Source of the DNA: Pseudomonas migulae
GTDB taxonomy: Bacteria; Pseudomonadota; Gammaproteobacteria; Pseudomonadales; Pseudomonadaceae
Reading direction: 5' to 3'
Assembly: GCF_024169315.1 (NCBI RefSeq)
Contig: NZ_JALJWR010000001.1
Coordinates: 1,695,501 to 1,759,500, forward strand
Length of the DNA stretch: 64,000 nucleotides
Shown here: positions 54,128 through 64,000 of the stretch, one piece after another
How the letters are laid out: the number at the start of each line of letters is the position of its first letter
Position numbering within the stretch: position 1 is the first letter of the stretch
Notes under the pieces: generated by a model
What the model saw: only the letters and a program-made list of their open reading frames with translations
Told to the model about the DNA's origin: nothing
The model's database searches: none
Position numbers and translations under genes: made by a program

Positions 54128-55054
54128 TCAAGTTTTTGGACAGAATCCGCGGCGGCCCTGCAAGCCACCGGTGTGGATGAAGATCAGGCGCGTGCCCTTT
54201 GCAAATCGGCCGGCTTCGACCTGCTGTTTCAGCGCCAACAGCGCTTTGCCCGTATACAGCGGCTCGAGGGGAATGCCGCAGGCCTGTTCGGTCTGCGCGA
54301 TGAACGCCAGTAACACCGGATCGACTTTGGCGAAGCCACCGCGACTGGCGTCAAACAGTTCATAGACCGGATCGCGCAAGCCTGCTTCCTGCACGATCGA
54401 TTCGACCTGCTGCGCCACACCATGATCGTCGGGCACCGCCAACGCGCCGTAGACCGGATGCTCCCCCGCTTCGGCCAGCACCAGGCCCGCCAGCGTGGTG
54501 CCGGTTCCGCAGGCCAGCCACCAACCGTCGTAGTCGCTCCAGCCCAGACCGTTCAGTTGCTCACTGACCATCACCTTCAGCCGCATGCAGCCCTTTGCGC
54601 CCGGCAATCCGCCGCCGCCTTCGGGCACGGGAAACAGATCGGGGTATTGCTCCCGCCAAGGCTCCCAAAAACCTGCTTCGTGCCGCGCGCGATAACCGCC
54701 ATACCCCAGCCAGTGCAACTGCATGCCGAAGGCTTGCAAGTCTTTGACCGTAGGGGTTTCTTGCGGATGACCGCGTAGCAAACCCACCGTATTGAACCCG
54801 AAGCGCTTGCCGGCAGCCGCCAGTGCATGCAGATGATTGGAGTGAGCACCGCCCAGGCTGATGATGCCTTTGGTTCCGGCGAGGTCGGCGGCTTTGAGGT
54901 GTTCGATGAGCTTGAACCACTTGTTGCCGCTGATCAGTGGGTCGATTCGGTCGAGGCGCAGGATGGCGACTTCGATGCTTGATCGGGTTAGCCAGTCAAG
55001 TTGCAGAAGGTCGAGCGGGGCTTGGGGTAGCCAGTCACTGGAAGGGAGAAGCAT
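54128..55054 (-). CDS. D-cysteine desulfhydrase/ACC deaminase-family PLP enzyme
   Basis: The 308-residue PLP fold type II enzyme has the lysine segment SGNKWFKLIEHL (PLP lysine), SLGGAHSNHLHALAAAGKRFGF, and ACGTGTTLAGL. The family includes ACC deaminase and D-cysteine desulfhydrase; length and the GGAHSNH motif fit both, and the substrate is not distinguishable. The start at 55054 gives the family length; an upstream in-frame ATG at 55084 would add ten residues. The 3' end (GFCPKT) runs into a REP-like sequence, so the last few residues may be non-ancestral. Confidence 0.82.
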   Translation of the reverse strand: MLLPSSDWLPQAPLDLLQLDWLTRSSIEVAILRLDRIDPLISGNKWFKLIEHLKAADLAGTKGIISLGGAHSNHLHALAAAGKRFGFNTVGLLRGHPQETPTVKDLQAFGMQLHWLGYGGYRARHEAGFWEPWREQYPDLFPVPEGGGGLPGAKGCMRLKVMVSEQLNGLGWSDYDGWWLACGTGTTLAGLVLAEAGEHPVYGALAVPDDHGVAQQVESIVQEAGLRDPVYELFDASRGGFAKVDPVLLAFIAQTEQACGIPLEPLYTGKALLALKQQVEAGRFAKGTRLIFIHTGGLQGRRGFCPKT

Positions 55055-55097
55055 TGGTGCCGGCTCTGGGTAAAGAGCCAGCATCTTAACAGCAGAC

Positions 55098-55233
55098 CTG
55101 TGGCGAGGGGGCTTGCCCCCGTTGGGCTGCGCAGCAGCCCCATACCCATACGACACGGTTTTCCAGAATCACCGAGGCGAATGGGTTTACGACGGCTGCG
55201 CCGCCGAACGGGGGCAAGCCCCCTCGCCACAGG
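55098..55233. repeat. REP/BIME element
   Basis: CCTGTGGCGAGGGGGCTTGC and GCAAGCCCCCTCGCCACAGG are 20-base inverted arms; inner arms GTTGGGCTGCGCAGCAG and GACGGCTGCGCCGCCGAAC are partly complementary. It lies between fadH and the PLP-enzyme gene. Confidence 0.9.
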
Positions 55234-55243
55234 GATTGCGTGA

Positions 55244-57894
<2,651 letters not shown>

Positions 57895-58569
57895 ATGAGT
57901 TCTGATTCAAAAACGCTACAGCTTTCATGTATCGAGGCGTTGTTAAAGCTCGCCTTAACCGGCACAGCTTTGAGTATGATCTGGCTGGACATAGCTGTAT
58001 TCCAAACCCGAATATTAGAAATGTCCTTTGTAGAGATTACTCAAGAAGCAATGCTATTTCTGTGTGCCGTACTATTTTTGGCAAGTGCCAGCACATCAGG
58101 GAAAACAGGATTTAGCGTATTGGGGTGCGGTTTCTTTACATGTCTGCTAACGCGAGAAATGGACGGACTCCTGGATCCTATAAGTAATAGCGCATGGTGC
58201 TGGCCATTCACCGCTATCGCGACATTCTCGATGGCCTTTGCATTCAATGACAGAAACCGTCAAGAGACTCTTGCTGCAATTGCGTCTTTCACTCGTACAC
58301 GTGCGTTCGGAACCATGACCACGGGATTGAGCATTCTTGTATTCTCGCGCGTGTTTGGTACCGGTAATCTTTGGCATCTAGTTCTCGATGAGGGCTACGT
58401 CCGACTTGCCAAGACTACTGTACAAGAGAGCATTGAACTTCTGGCGTATTCGATGTGGTTTGCTTCAAGCATTGAGTATTTTGCGAATACTCACCTGATA
58501 AAAAAAGGCACAACCTCTCAGGAACTTGAGTTCAACGCCACCCGTGGAAACGCGATCAACCATTCATAA
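57895..58569 (+). CDS. Multi-pass membrane protein of unknown function
   Basis: The 224-residue protein has about six predicted hydrophobic segments (ALLKLALTGTALSMIWLDIAVF, AMLFLCAVLFLASASTSG, GFSVLGCGFFTCLL, WPFTAIATFSMAFAF, AFGTMTTGLSILVFSRVFG, IELLAYSMWFASSIEYF). Conserved-looking polar residues sit at helix ends: LTREMDGLLD, DEGYVRLAKTTVQESIELLAYS. The VQESIELLAYSM segment resembles the E-x3-E-L-x2-Y motif of a poorly known membrane family. Base composition is A+T-rich against the window, suggesting acquisition. A GAGGG site precedes the start. Its 3' end lies within a duplicated upstream sequence (see repeat). Confidence 0.6.
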   Translation: MSSDSKTLQLSCIEALLKLALTGTALSMIWLDIAVFQTRILEMSFVEITQEAMLFLCAVLFLASASTSGKTGFSVLGCGFFTCLLTREMDGLLDPISNSAWCWPFTAIATFSMAFAFNDRNRQETLAAIASFTRTRAFGTMTTGLSILVFSRVFGTGNLWHLVLDEGYVRLAKTTVQESIELLAYSMWFASSIEYFANTHLIKKGTTSQELEFNATRGNAINHS

Positions 58570-58695
58570 CTTTGATCTCCGATCGATCCTCTCACCCACT
58601 TACGGCTACTTCATAGGCGCGGTTTCGCGTCCATCCTTCTTACAAAATTCGCATTTTATTGAAAGCAAACTACTAGCGCCGGTGCTAGCGTCTCG
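58535..58695. repeat. Upstream direct repeat, copy A
   Basis: About 150 bases, from the last codons of the membrane-protein gene (CGTGGAAACGCGATCAACCATTCAT) to GGTGCTAGCGTCT, that recur about 75 percent identical at 59.5 kb before the beta-propeller gene. The best-kept part is ACAAAATTCGCATTTT followed by GAAA-CAAAC and GCTAGCGT. AAAATTCGCATTTT is itself an inverted repeat (AAAAT / ATTTT). Confidence 0.75.
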
Positions 58696-58802
58696 GCTTG
58701 ACACTAAAAAACAATACTCAAGGCCGATCAAAATTTTGAAATCCGATGACAAAAAGAAAATACCGCCTATCAAAAAGCCTAGCAACTCAATAGGAAATAT
58801 CC

Positions 58803-59480
58803 ATGAATATTTACATGCTTATAGTTCCACTACTTGGCCTCGCGATCGCCCCTAACTTTGCTAACGCCTATGAAGCCGGCAACATCATCGTTCGCGCTGG
58901 TGCTATCACCGTTGATCCGAACGAAGACAGCTCTGGCGTCAAGAGCCCACTTGGCGATTTGGGCGGCAGCGCAACGGTTGAAAGCGACACTCAGCTAGGC
59001 CTCAACTTTGCCTACATGATTACCGACCATTTCGGTATCGAGTTGCTGGCCGCCACATTCAGCCACGATGTGGGTGTACACGGACTGCAAGGCGGTTTGG
59101 CTGGACTAAATGGCCAGCTCGGAGACGTCAAACAATTGCCCCCAACTCTGAGTTTGATCTATTACCCGCTTGACAAGAACTACGCGTTCCAGCCGTATGC
59201 AGGCATTGGTATCAACTATACCGCCTTCTATGACGCCGACATCTCAGGTAGCGCTGAATCCAAAGGTTACAGCAACCTTGATCTGGATGACTCATGGGGC
59301 ATGGCGGCACAAATCGGCGCCGACTATATGATTGATGATCATTGGATGGTCAACGGCCAGATGCGTTATATCGACATCGACACCAATGCCCACGCTGACT
59401 TGGCTGGTGTTGGAGCCTTGAAGCTCAATGTGGATATCGACCCGTGGGTGTACATGGTCGGTCTTGGCTATAAGTTCTAA
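58803..59480 (+). CDS. OmpW-family outer membrane beta-barrel protein
   Basis: The 225-residue precursor has a signal peptide (to about ANA) and an eight-stranded barrel: GNIIVRAGAITVDPNEDS, LGLNFAYMITDHFGIELLAATFSHDVGV, PTLSLIYYPLDKNYAFQPYAGIGINYTAFYD, LDDSWGMAAQIGADYMIDDHWMVNGQMRYIDIDTNA, DIDPWVYMVGLGYKF ending in Phe as outer membrane proteins do. OmpW transports small hydrophobic molecules and is iron- and stress-regulated. The gene is preceded by duplicated sequence A. Confidence 0.93.
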   Translation: MNIYMLIVPLLGLAIAPNFANAYEAGNIIVRAGAITVDPNEDSSGVKSPLGDLGGSATVESDTQLGLNFAYMITDHFGIELLAATFSHDVGVHGLQGGLAGLNGQLGDVKQLPPTLSLIYYPLDKNYAFQPYAGIGINYTAFYDADISGSAESKGYSNLDLDDSWGMAAQIGADYMIDDHWMVNGQMRYIDIDTNAHADLAGVGALKLNVDIDPWVYMVGLGYKF

Positions 59481-59529
59481 ACCCACCTTGGCAGTAACCG
59501 ACATGAGGGTCGACCTTCACCGGCCGCTC

Positions 59530-59685
59530 TTTCACACCACTCGTGGACATGCGAACAACTATTCATGTTTCGCGATCGCTTACCAACCGTTTATAGCTAC
59601 ATAAGCGAAGTTTCCGCGTCGACCGTCCTGACAAAATTCGCATTTTTTCGAAATCAAACAACCAGGGCCGATGCTAGCGTATTCA
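59530..59685. repeat. Upstream direct repeat, copy B
   Basis: Second copy of the sequence at 58.5 kb, before the beta-propeller gene: CACTCGTGGACATGCGAACAACTATTCATG, TTTATAGCTAC, CCGCGTCGACCGTCCTGACAAAATTCGCATTTT, GATGCTAGCGT. It contains the same AAAATTCGCATTTT palindrome at about 59633-59646. Confidence 0.75.
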
Positions 59686-59777
59686 TGCAAGCATTTTGGA
59701 TGGACTTACAGCAGCAACTCTAAATTCACAAGGACAGCCTGATCCTGCCAATAAAATTTGCACTTGAGGACATCTCC

Positions 59778-61151
59778 ATGAGCGTACTACCTAAATTCGC
59801 GCTGTCGGCCGTAGCTATCTGCTTAAGTTGCGCTGCCTTCGCGGGGGGCGAGAAAAAATTCCTCTACACCTTAACGAACAATATTGCCAAAAACGAAAAC
59901 GAGGTCGCTCAATACCGACGATTGAACGATGGTTCTCTACAATTTATGAGATTTTATAAAACCAACGGTACAGGCATCAATAATGACACGCATGGAAAAC
60001 TCGGCCCCCAGGATAACGATTCGCAAATCATCGTCACCGGTGATAAAAAACGACTTTATGCCGTAAACACCAACAGCAATAACATATCCGGATTCAATAT
60101 CGGTAAAGAAGGAACTCTTACCGAAATTCCCGGTTCACCATTCCCATCTAAAGGCATCGCACCGGTCAGCATCAATATTTCAGGAAACGTTTTGATCGCC
60201 GCTAACCGGAACGAAGACTACCATCAAAAGGCGGGCTTATCTGATCCTGAGGGAGCCAGTTACACTTCGTTTGAAATCCAGCATAACGGGGCTCTTGTCC
60301 ACGCGGACACTTTAAAAGTACCTGGTTTCCAAAAGCCCGCGCAAATACATGCATCCCCAACTGTGAAAAATTTGTTTTTCGCCGATGAATTCCAGGTTGA
60401 CGCTGATTTTGATGGAGATGGTCCCCGATCATTTTTGGCCGGCCCCAAGCCCAGTGTTCAAGGTCAAATCAAAACAATGAAAGTCGATAACAAGGGAAAA
60501 ATTACACTTATCAACGAAACCACACTACCTGAGACAATTGAAAACTATCTTTACATTGGAATGCCGGGCGTACCTTCAATGCCGCTGGGCCTTTGGAGTC
60601 ACCCATCAAAAAACATACTGTACGCTGGGTTCGTAACGAGAAATCAGCTGGGTGTATTCACATACGACGAAACGGGCAGTTTGAAATTTGTAAATGCGGT
60701 AAACAATAGTGGTCAAGATATCTGTTGGATACTGGTCAACAAGCAAGCTACCAGGCTTTACACAGTCAACAACTTACCGCGCCTGAACACCCAGCAAACA
60801 GCTAGCACCATATCCGTTTATGACATTTCAGGCGAAAACGCTCTGTCGCCCATGGAAATTCAGGTTGTTAATGTTCCAATGCCTGGCGAGTCTTTTATCA
60901 ACAATCGAAATGTGACGCAGCCTGGAAGTACGTCATTCGAGATAGCGCTTTCACCCGCTGAGGATTTCCTTTATGTCATCAATCAAAGAATCAATCAGAC
61001 CGAGGAAAACACCATTGAAACTGGTAACGCCATACACAGTTTTTCTGTAAAAAAGGATGGACTACTTAAGGCCGCATCCTCACTCGACCTTTTAAAGGAT
61101 GGATTTCCGGCGAACTCAAGGGCTCAGGGAGTCGTTGCGGTTGATTTCTGA
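59778..61151 (+). CDS. Secreted beta-propeller protein (lactonase-fold)
   Basis: The 457-residue precursor has a signal peptide (MSVLPKFALSAVAICLSCAAFA) and a repeated strand pattern typical of seven-bladed propellers of the 6-phosphogluconolactonase/LVIVD type: FLYTLTNNIAKNENEVAQYRRLNDGSL, LYAVNTNSNNISGFNIGKEGTLTEI, LGVFTYDETGSLKFV, LYTVNNLPRLN, LYVINQRINQ, GNAIHSFSVKKDGLLKA. There is no clear enzyme motif, so function (lactonase, binding or envelope) is open. Its codons are A+T-rich like neighbours. Upstream lies repeat copy B. Secreted to periplasm or beyond. Confidence 0.8.
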   Translation: MSVLPKFALSAVAICLSCAAFAGGEKKFLYTLTNNIAKNENEVAQYRRLNDGSLQFMRFYKTNGTGINNDTHGKLGPQDNDSQIIVTGDKKRLYAVNTNSNNISGFNIGKEGTLTEIPGSPFPSKGIAPVSINISGNVLIAANRNEDYHQKAGLSDPEGASYTSFEIQHNGALVHADTLKVPGFQKPAQIHASPTVKNLFFADEFQVDADFDGDGPRSFLAGPKPSVQGQIKTMKVDNKGKITLINETTLPETIENYLYIGMPGVPSMPLGLWSHPSKNILYAGFVTRNQLGVFTYDETGSLKFVNAVNNSGQDICWILVNKQATRLYTVNNLPRLNTQQTASTISVYDISGENALSPMEIQVVNVPMPGESFINNRNVTQPGSTSFEIALSPAEDFLYVINQRINQTEENTIETGNAIHSFSVKKDGLLKAASSLDLLKDGFPANSRAQGVVAVDF

Positions 61152-61237
61152 AACCCAAAGCTTCCTCGTTAGCGCCGACGTTGTACGCAAAGAAAATACG
61201 CCTCTACCAGCATCCAAACATGCATCAGCCGCAATCA

Positions 61238-61260
61238 TAAAATACTGACACTGTATTTTA
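61238..61260. terminator. A+T-rich stem-loop after the propeller gene
   Basis: TAAAATAC / GTATTTTA with a seven-base loop, about 85 bases past the propeller stop. A weak terminator or a regulatory inverted repeat ahead of the next gene. Confidence 0.4.
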
Positions 61261-61427
61261 TAAACGTGCTTTTTTATGATGTAATTTATGCAATATTTAC
61301 TGCTTAACTACTTGCTTTAACACTCAGCTGCGCTATAACCAATAGAGGTGAAATAAATAACGCTAACTTTGCCAGAACCTTGTAGAAAACCTCCTTTACC
61401 ATCCCACAACCATTACTGGAGTAAATC

Positions 61428-61715
61428 ATGAAACATAAATCCGCATTGATTCTATCGACTGCCATTGCCATTTTTTCATTACAGTCCTATGCCGCTGACA
61501 ATTTGTGCGACGTCAATATAGAGAAAATTGATGAGGCTCTTCTTACGGCCGGCCAGAACCTCGGAGGAGGTGCAACGAACAACCTTAAGCAAACGAAGAA
61601 AGAGGCAATGGAGGCAAAAAAGGCTGGAGACATTGATAAGTGTGTAGGTTTAACTCAGCGCGCATTAGTTGGTGCCGAAAACACCAGCATGGGCGCAGGA
61701 GGCGGAAACAAATAA
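61428..61715 (+). CDS. Small secreted protein of unknown function
   Basis: The 95-residue precursor has a signal peptide (MKHKSALILSTAIAIFSLQSYA) and a short helical mature part with two cysteines (NLCDVNIEKIDEALLTAGQNL, DIDKCVGLTQRALVG) that may form a disulfide in the periplasm, then a glycine-rich end (NTSMGAGGGNK). A TACTGGAG site lies upstream. No family is recognised; the helix-cysteine pattern resembles small periplasmic helical proteins found beside exported virulence or stress genes. Confidence 0.65.
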   Translation: MKHKSALILSTAIAIFSLQSYAADNLCDVNIEKIDEALLTAGQNLGGGATNNLKQTKKEAMEAKKAGDIDKCVGLTQRALVGAENTSMGAGGGNK

Positions 61716-61963
61716 CACTTATGGGTCCGGCGTGAGATCAGAGACAAGCCAATGGTCAAAGTCCATATGCCTGGAGAAGCGCCTAATGGACTTGTCCCTG
61801 CCAACCGGACACCAGCTCCACGTTAAATTGATGCTGCCGCTAAGTGCCTGAACTCCCTCGGTGAACGATATTTCAAGGCGCTGTGCGGATGTTGCTCGTC
61901 GTAATGCATGAAGGCAATTGTGATTGATCTACCCTTTTCTTCCCTCAACGTGGAGGACTAGCC
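61716..61963. other. Gene-poor stretch before the integrase remnant
   Basis: Short broken frames only (for example MVKVHMPGEAPNGLVPANR ending in a stop, LNSLGERYFKALCGCCSS); they look like decayed coding sequence but cannot be assigned. Confidence 0.4.
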
Positions 61964-62150
61964 ATGAACACTATTGCTGGATCACACCCATCAGCCTTGG
62001 AACAAGGGAAAGCTCGTCGGGCAGAAAGCCCCTGCGAGTCAGAGATATCTGGGCCATCCGGATCAGACTCCACGCGGAAAAGACACGTGATCTGGCACGC
62101 TTCAACCTGTCAATCGACGGATGCAAGGACTCAATTTTCCACCGACTCCA
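61964..62150 (+). pseudogene. Remnant of a tyrosine recombinase (integrase)
   Basis: A start MNTIAGSHPSALEQGK in one frame is followed, after a frame change near 62012-62020, by RKPLRVRDIWAIRIRLHAEK and TRDLARFNLSIDG, which closely matches the N-terminal region of Pseudomonas and conjugative-element integrases (KPLKTKEVWAIRVRLQLEGRVRDLALFDLAIDS type). Only the first 55-60 residues remain; the core-binding and catalytic domains (R-H-R-Y) are gone. It marks past insertion near 62 kb. Confidence 0.7.
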
Positions 62151-62287
62151 TCAGTTTCGTGCAGAAGTCGACCCTCTTGAGGCTCCTTTTGACACAAGCT
62201 GAATCCAAGGCTCACTGCGATAGTCGACCCAATTGACAAAATAAGCGGTAGTGTGTTTGGTCCTCTAGATAAGTATTGGAGACTGTA

Positions 62288-62731
62288 ATGAAGTTTGAAA
62301 AATCACAGACAGCAGTCGACCACCTGACTCCCGAGCAACACCGGATTACCCAGGAGGCAGGCACCGAAAGGCCCTTCACGGGCGAGCACAACGACAACAA
62401 GGAGCCTGGCATCTACGTCGACATAGTGTCGGGAGAGCCACTGTTCGCTTCGACGGACAAGTTCGATTCGGGTACTGGCTGGCCCAGCTTCACCAAGCCG
62501 ATCGTTTCGGAAAACGTGAACGAAGTGCGGGACAGCGCACACGGCATGGTCCGGACGGAAGTCAGGTCGGTACACGCCGACAGCCATCTCGGCCATGTGT
62601 TCCCCGACGGTCCTTCCGACCGCGGCGGTCTGCGCTACTGCATCAACTCAGCGTCCCTTCGCTTCATCCCGCGCGACAAAATGGAGGCCGAGGGATACGG
62701 CGAATATCTCGATCAGGTAGAGGAGGCTTGA
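62288..62731 (+). CDS. msrB: Peptide methionine (R)-S-oxide reductase MsrB
   Basis: The 147-residue MsrB has [12 protein letters not shown] and [10 protein letters not shown] with catalytic Cys118 in [11 protein letters not shown]. It reduces methionine-R-sulfoxide in proteins using thioredoxin. Both zinc CxxC pairs are absent and Cys118 is the only cysteine, so it is the zinc-less form and regeneration needs an external reductant. The start at 62288 is preferred; an in-frame ATG at 62276 adds four residues. Its stop is one base from the msrA start. Confidence 0.94.
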   Translation: MKFEKSQTAVDHLTPEQHRITQEAGTERPFTGEHNDNKEPGIYVDIVSGEPLFASTDKFDSGTGWPSFTKPIVSENVNEVRDSAHGMVRTEVRSVHADSHLGHVFPDGPSDRGGLRYCINSASLRFIPRDKMEAEGYGEYLDQVEEA

Positions 62732-62732
62732 C

Positions 62733-63245
62733 ATGCATCAGCGCGCTGTTCTCGCAGGCGGATGTTTCTGGGGTATGCAGGACCTAATCCGCAAGCAGCC
62801 CGGCATTGTCTCGACTCGTGTCGGTTACACTGACGGCGATGTTCCGAACGCCACTTATCGCAATCACGGCACGCATGCCGAGGGGATCGAGATCGTCTTC
62901 GACCCGGCGGTGACGAGCTACCGAAATATTCTGGAATACTTCTTCCAGATCCACGATCCGACGACGAAGAACCGCCAAGGCAATGATCGTGGGCTCTCCT
63001 ATAGGTCGGGCATCTATTACGTCGACGAGGAGCAGAAGCAAGTCGCCGAAGATACGATCGCCGATTTAAATGCCTCTGGGCTGTGGGATGGCAAAGTTGT
63101 CACCGAGGTAGAGCCTGTCAGCGATTTCTGGGAGGCCGAACCGGAGCACCAGGATTATCTGGAGAAGCGTCCCGGCGGCTATACCTGTCACTTCCCCCGT
63201 CCCGGCTGGGTGCTTCCGAAGCGCCAAAACGCTGGCGATGCGTAG
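62733..63245 (+). CDS. msrA: Peptide methionine (S)-S-oxide reductase MsrA
   Basis: The 170-residue MsrA has the active-site motif GGCFWG (9-14, nucleophile Cys11), then [39 protein letters not shown] and [22 protein letters not shown] with the resolving Cys region near the C-terminus. It reduces methionine-S-sulfoxide. Directly coupled to msrB in one operon. Shorter and with a different codon style from the core Pseudomonas msrA, consistent with transfer. Confidence 0.95.
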   Translation: MHQRAVLAGGCFWGMQDLIRKQPGIVSTRVGYTDGDVPNATYRNHGTHAEGIEIVFDPAVTSYRNILEYFFQIHDPTTKNRQGNDRGLSYRSGIYYVDEEQKQVAEDTIADLNASGLWDGKVVTEVEPVSDFWEAEPEHQDYLEKRPGGYTCHFPRPGWVLPKRQNAGDA

Positions 63246-63412
63246 CCCGCAGGCGGCGCTGTCGCGGACTAGGTTTCATGGACGTAACCCCTGCGCAGGT
63301 CCGGTTTGCAACCTTCGTGGCCGCGTCGTCCAACGATGCGGTCATCGAACCCAGCCTTGATGAGGTGGGTCATGCCCGTCCGCCGCCGTCGCAGCACAAG
63401 GATCGCAGAATC

Positions 63413-64000
63413 ATGCCAGACCTCTCATCCTTTCCAATCACGCAGCGCTGGCCGGCCTCTCATCCCGACCGCCTGCAACTGTACGCCGCGCCTACGCCCA
63501 ATGGCGTCAAGGTCTCGATCATGCTGGAGGAGACTGGCCTGGCGTACGAGCCCCACCTGATCGACATTTCGAACAACGAGTCGAAGGACGCGGCGTTCGT
63601 CTCGTTAAACCCGAACGGCCGCATACCGGCGATCATCGATCCGGCGGGCCCGGACGGCAACCCCATTGCCATCTGGGAATCCGGTGCGATCCTCCTCTAC
63701 CTGGCCGAAAAGACGGGCCAGCTCATTCCGAGTTCGCCCGCCCTACGTTACGAAACCCTGACTTGGGTGTTCTTCCAGGTGTCGGCAATTGGGCCGATCT
63801 TCGGTCAACTTGGCTTTTTCCTACGATGGGGCGGTAACGACTATGAAGACAAGCGACCTCGGCAGCGCTTTACCGATGAAGCCAAGCGTCTCCTGGGAGT
63901 CCTGGATCGCCAGCTGGAAGGCCGCGACTGGATCGTCGACGATTATTCGATTGCCGACATCGCGACGCTCGGCTGGGTGAATGCGCTGGGTGAGTCGTAT
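63413..64000 (+). CDS. Glutathione S-transferase, 3' end outside the window
   Basis: The first 196 residues show a thioredoxin-like N-terminal domain (LQLYAAPTPNGVKVSIMLEETGLAYEPHLIDI, NPNGRIPAIIDP, WESGAILLYLAE with the GSH-binding Glu-Ser) and part of the alpha-helical domain (RLLGVLDRQLEGRDWIVDDYSIADIATLGWVNALG). It resembles YfcG/Ure2-like transferases with disulfide-bond reductase activity. An in-frame ATG at 63278 would add 45 residues of doubtful coding value; ATG at 63413 fits family starts. It may aid the msrBA repair system. Confidence 0.88.
   Translation, partial: MPDLSSFPITQRWPASHPDRLQLYAAPTPNGVKVSIMLEETGLAYEPHLIDISNNESKDAAFVSLNPNGRIPAIIDPAGPDGNPIAIWESGAILLYLAEKTGQLIPSSPALRYETLTWVFFQVSAIGPIFGQLGFFLRWGGNDYEDKRPRQRFTDEAKRLLGVLDRQLEGRDWIVDDYSIADIATLGWVNALGESY

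Noticed and set aside
61669..61851. 60-codon frame overlapping the small secreted protein gene end
   Set aside because: Different frame to the signal-peptide protein, no ribosome-binding site; shadow frame.

Overview
The window is chromosomal DNA of a Pseudomonas of the broad fluorescens group. Evidence: the block aroF-type DAHP synthase / oprI / L,D-transpeptidase / tesA-ybbAP / greB follows the gene order known in this genus; the oprI lipoprotein is nearly invariant; an intact liuR/liuABCDE leucine-degradation locus is present; the two sRNA genes crcY and prrF are Pseudomonas-type; and paired REP hairpins (GGAGCGGGCTTGC / GGAGCGAGGCTTGCC cores) sit between genes throughout. From about 1 to 57.3 kb the composition is that of core Pseudomonas DNA. 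From about 57.3 to 62.3 kb it is visibly richer in A+T. The last 1.7 kb (msrB-msrA-GST) again differs in style and follows an integrase remnant.

Layout. 0-3 kb: end of a ketopantoate-reductase-like gene, a thioredoxin-fold protein, a PilZ protein, a class I DAHP synthase and a small acetyltransferase. 3-10 kb: oprI and a YkuD transpeptidase that may anchor it to the wall, a small Cys-containing protein, tesA divergent from the ybbA-ybbP exporter, greB and a short methyltransferase-like protein. 10-15.5 kb: DoxX protein, MltF-like lytic transglycosylase, TatD nuclease, acyl-CoA dehydrogenase and divergent LysR. 15.6-25.4 kb: leucine/isovalerate catabolism (liuR, liuE, an acyl-CoA ligase, liuABCD) with LiuR-type palindromes, and the RpoN-dependent sRNA crcY between liuE and the ligase. 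25.4-30.7 kb: an S24 repressor lacking its nucleophile, a small Pseudomonas-type protein, the Fur-controlled sRNA prrF, an M14 carboxypeptidase, and an HxlR regulator divergent from an MFS exporter. 30.1-33.2 kb: catalase-like peroxidase plus cytochrome b561, back-to-back with an ECF sigma/anti-sigma pair; both directions carry the same promoter architecture. 33.3-41 kb: an IclR-controlled operon combining a polyamine-type ABC importer with a three-subunit flavin/iron-sulfur amine oxidase. 41-46.2 kb: ZapE/AFG1 ATPase, a leucine-rich-repeat protein kinase, YebC regulator and a short VgrG-like protein. 46.2-53.4 kb: 2-aminoethylphosphonate use (phnW, phnX, a flavin amine oxidase, an organophosphate-type transporter and two paralogous LysR regulators). 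53.5-57.3 kb: a second cytochrome b561, a D-cysteine desulfhydrase/ACC deaminase-like enzyme and fadH. 57.3-62.3 kb: accessory stretch with a multi-pass membrane protein, OmpW porin, beta-propeller secreted protein and small secreted protein, with a roughly 150-bp duplicated upstream region, ending in a broken tyrosine-recombinase gene. 62.3-64 kb: msrB, msrA and a glutathione S-transferase cut by the window edge.

The themes are carbon and nitrogen scavenging (leucine, polyamine- or opine-like amines, aminoethylphosphonate) under global control by CrcY (carbon) and PrrF (iron), together with envelope maintenance and oxidative-stress repair. No tRNA, rRNA, CRISPR array or intact insertion sequence was found. 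The least explained parts are the A+T-rich exported-protein cluster with its duplicated control region, the LRR-kinase fusion, and the ECF-controlled peroxidase module.
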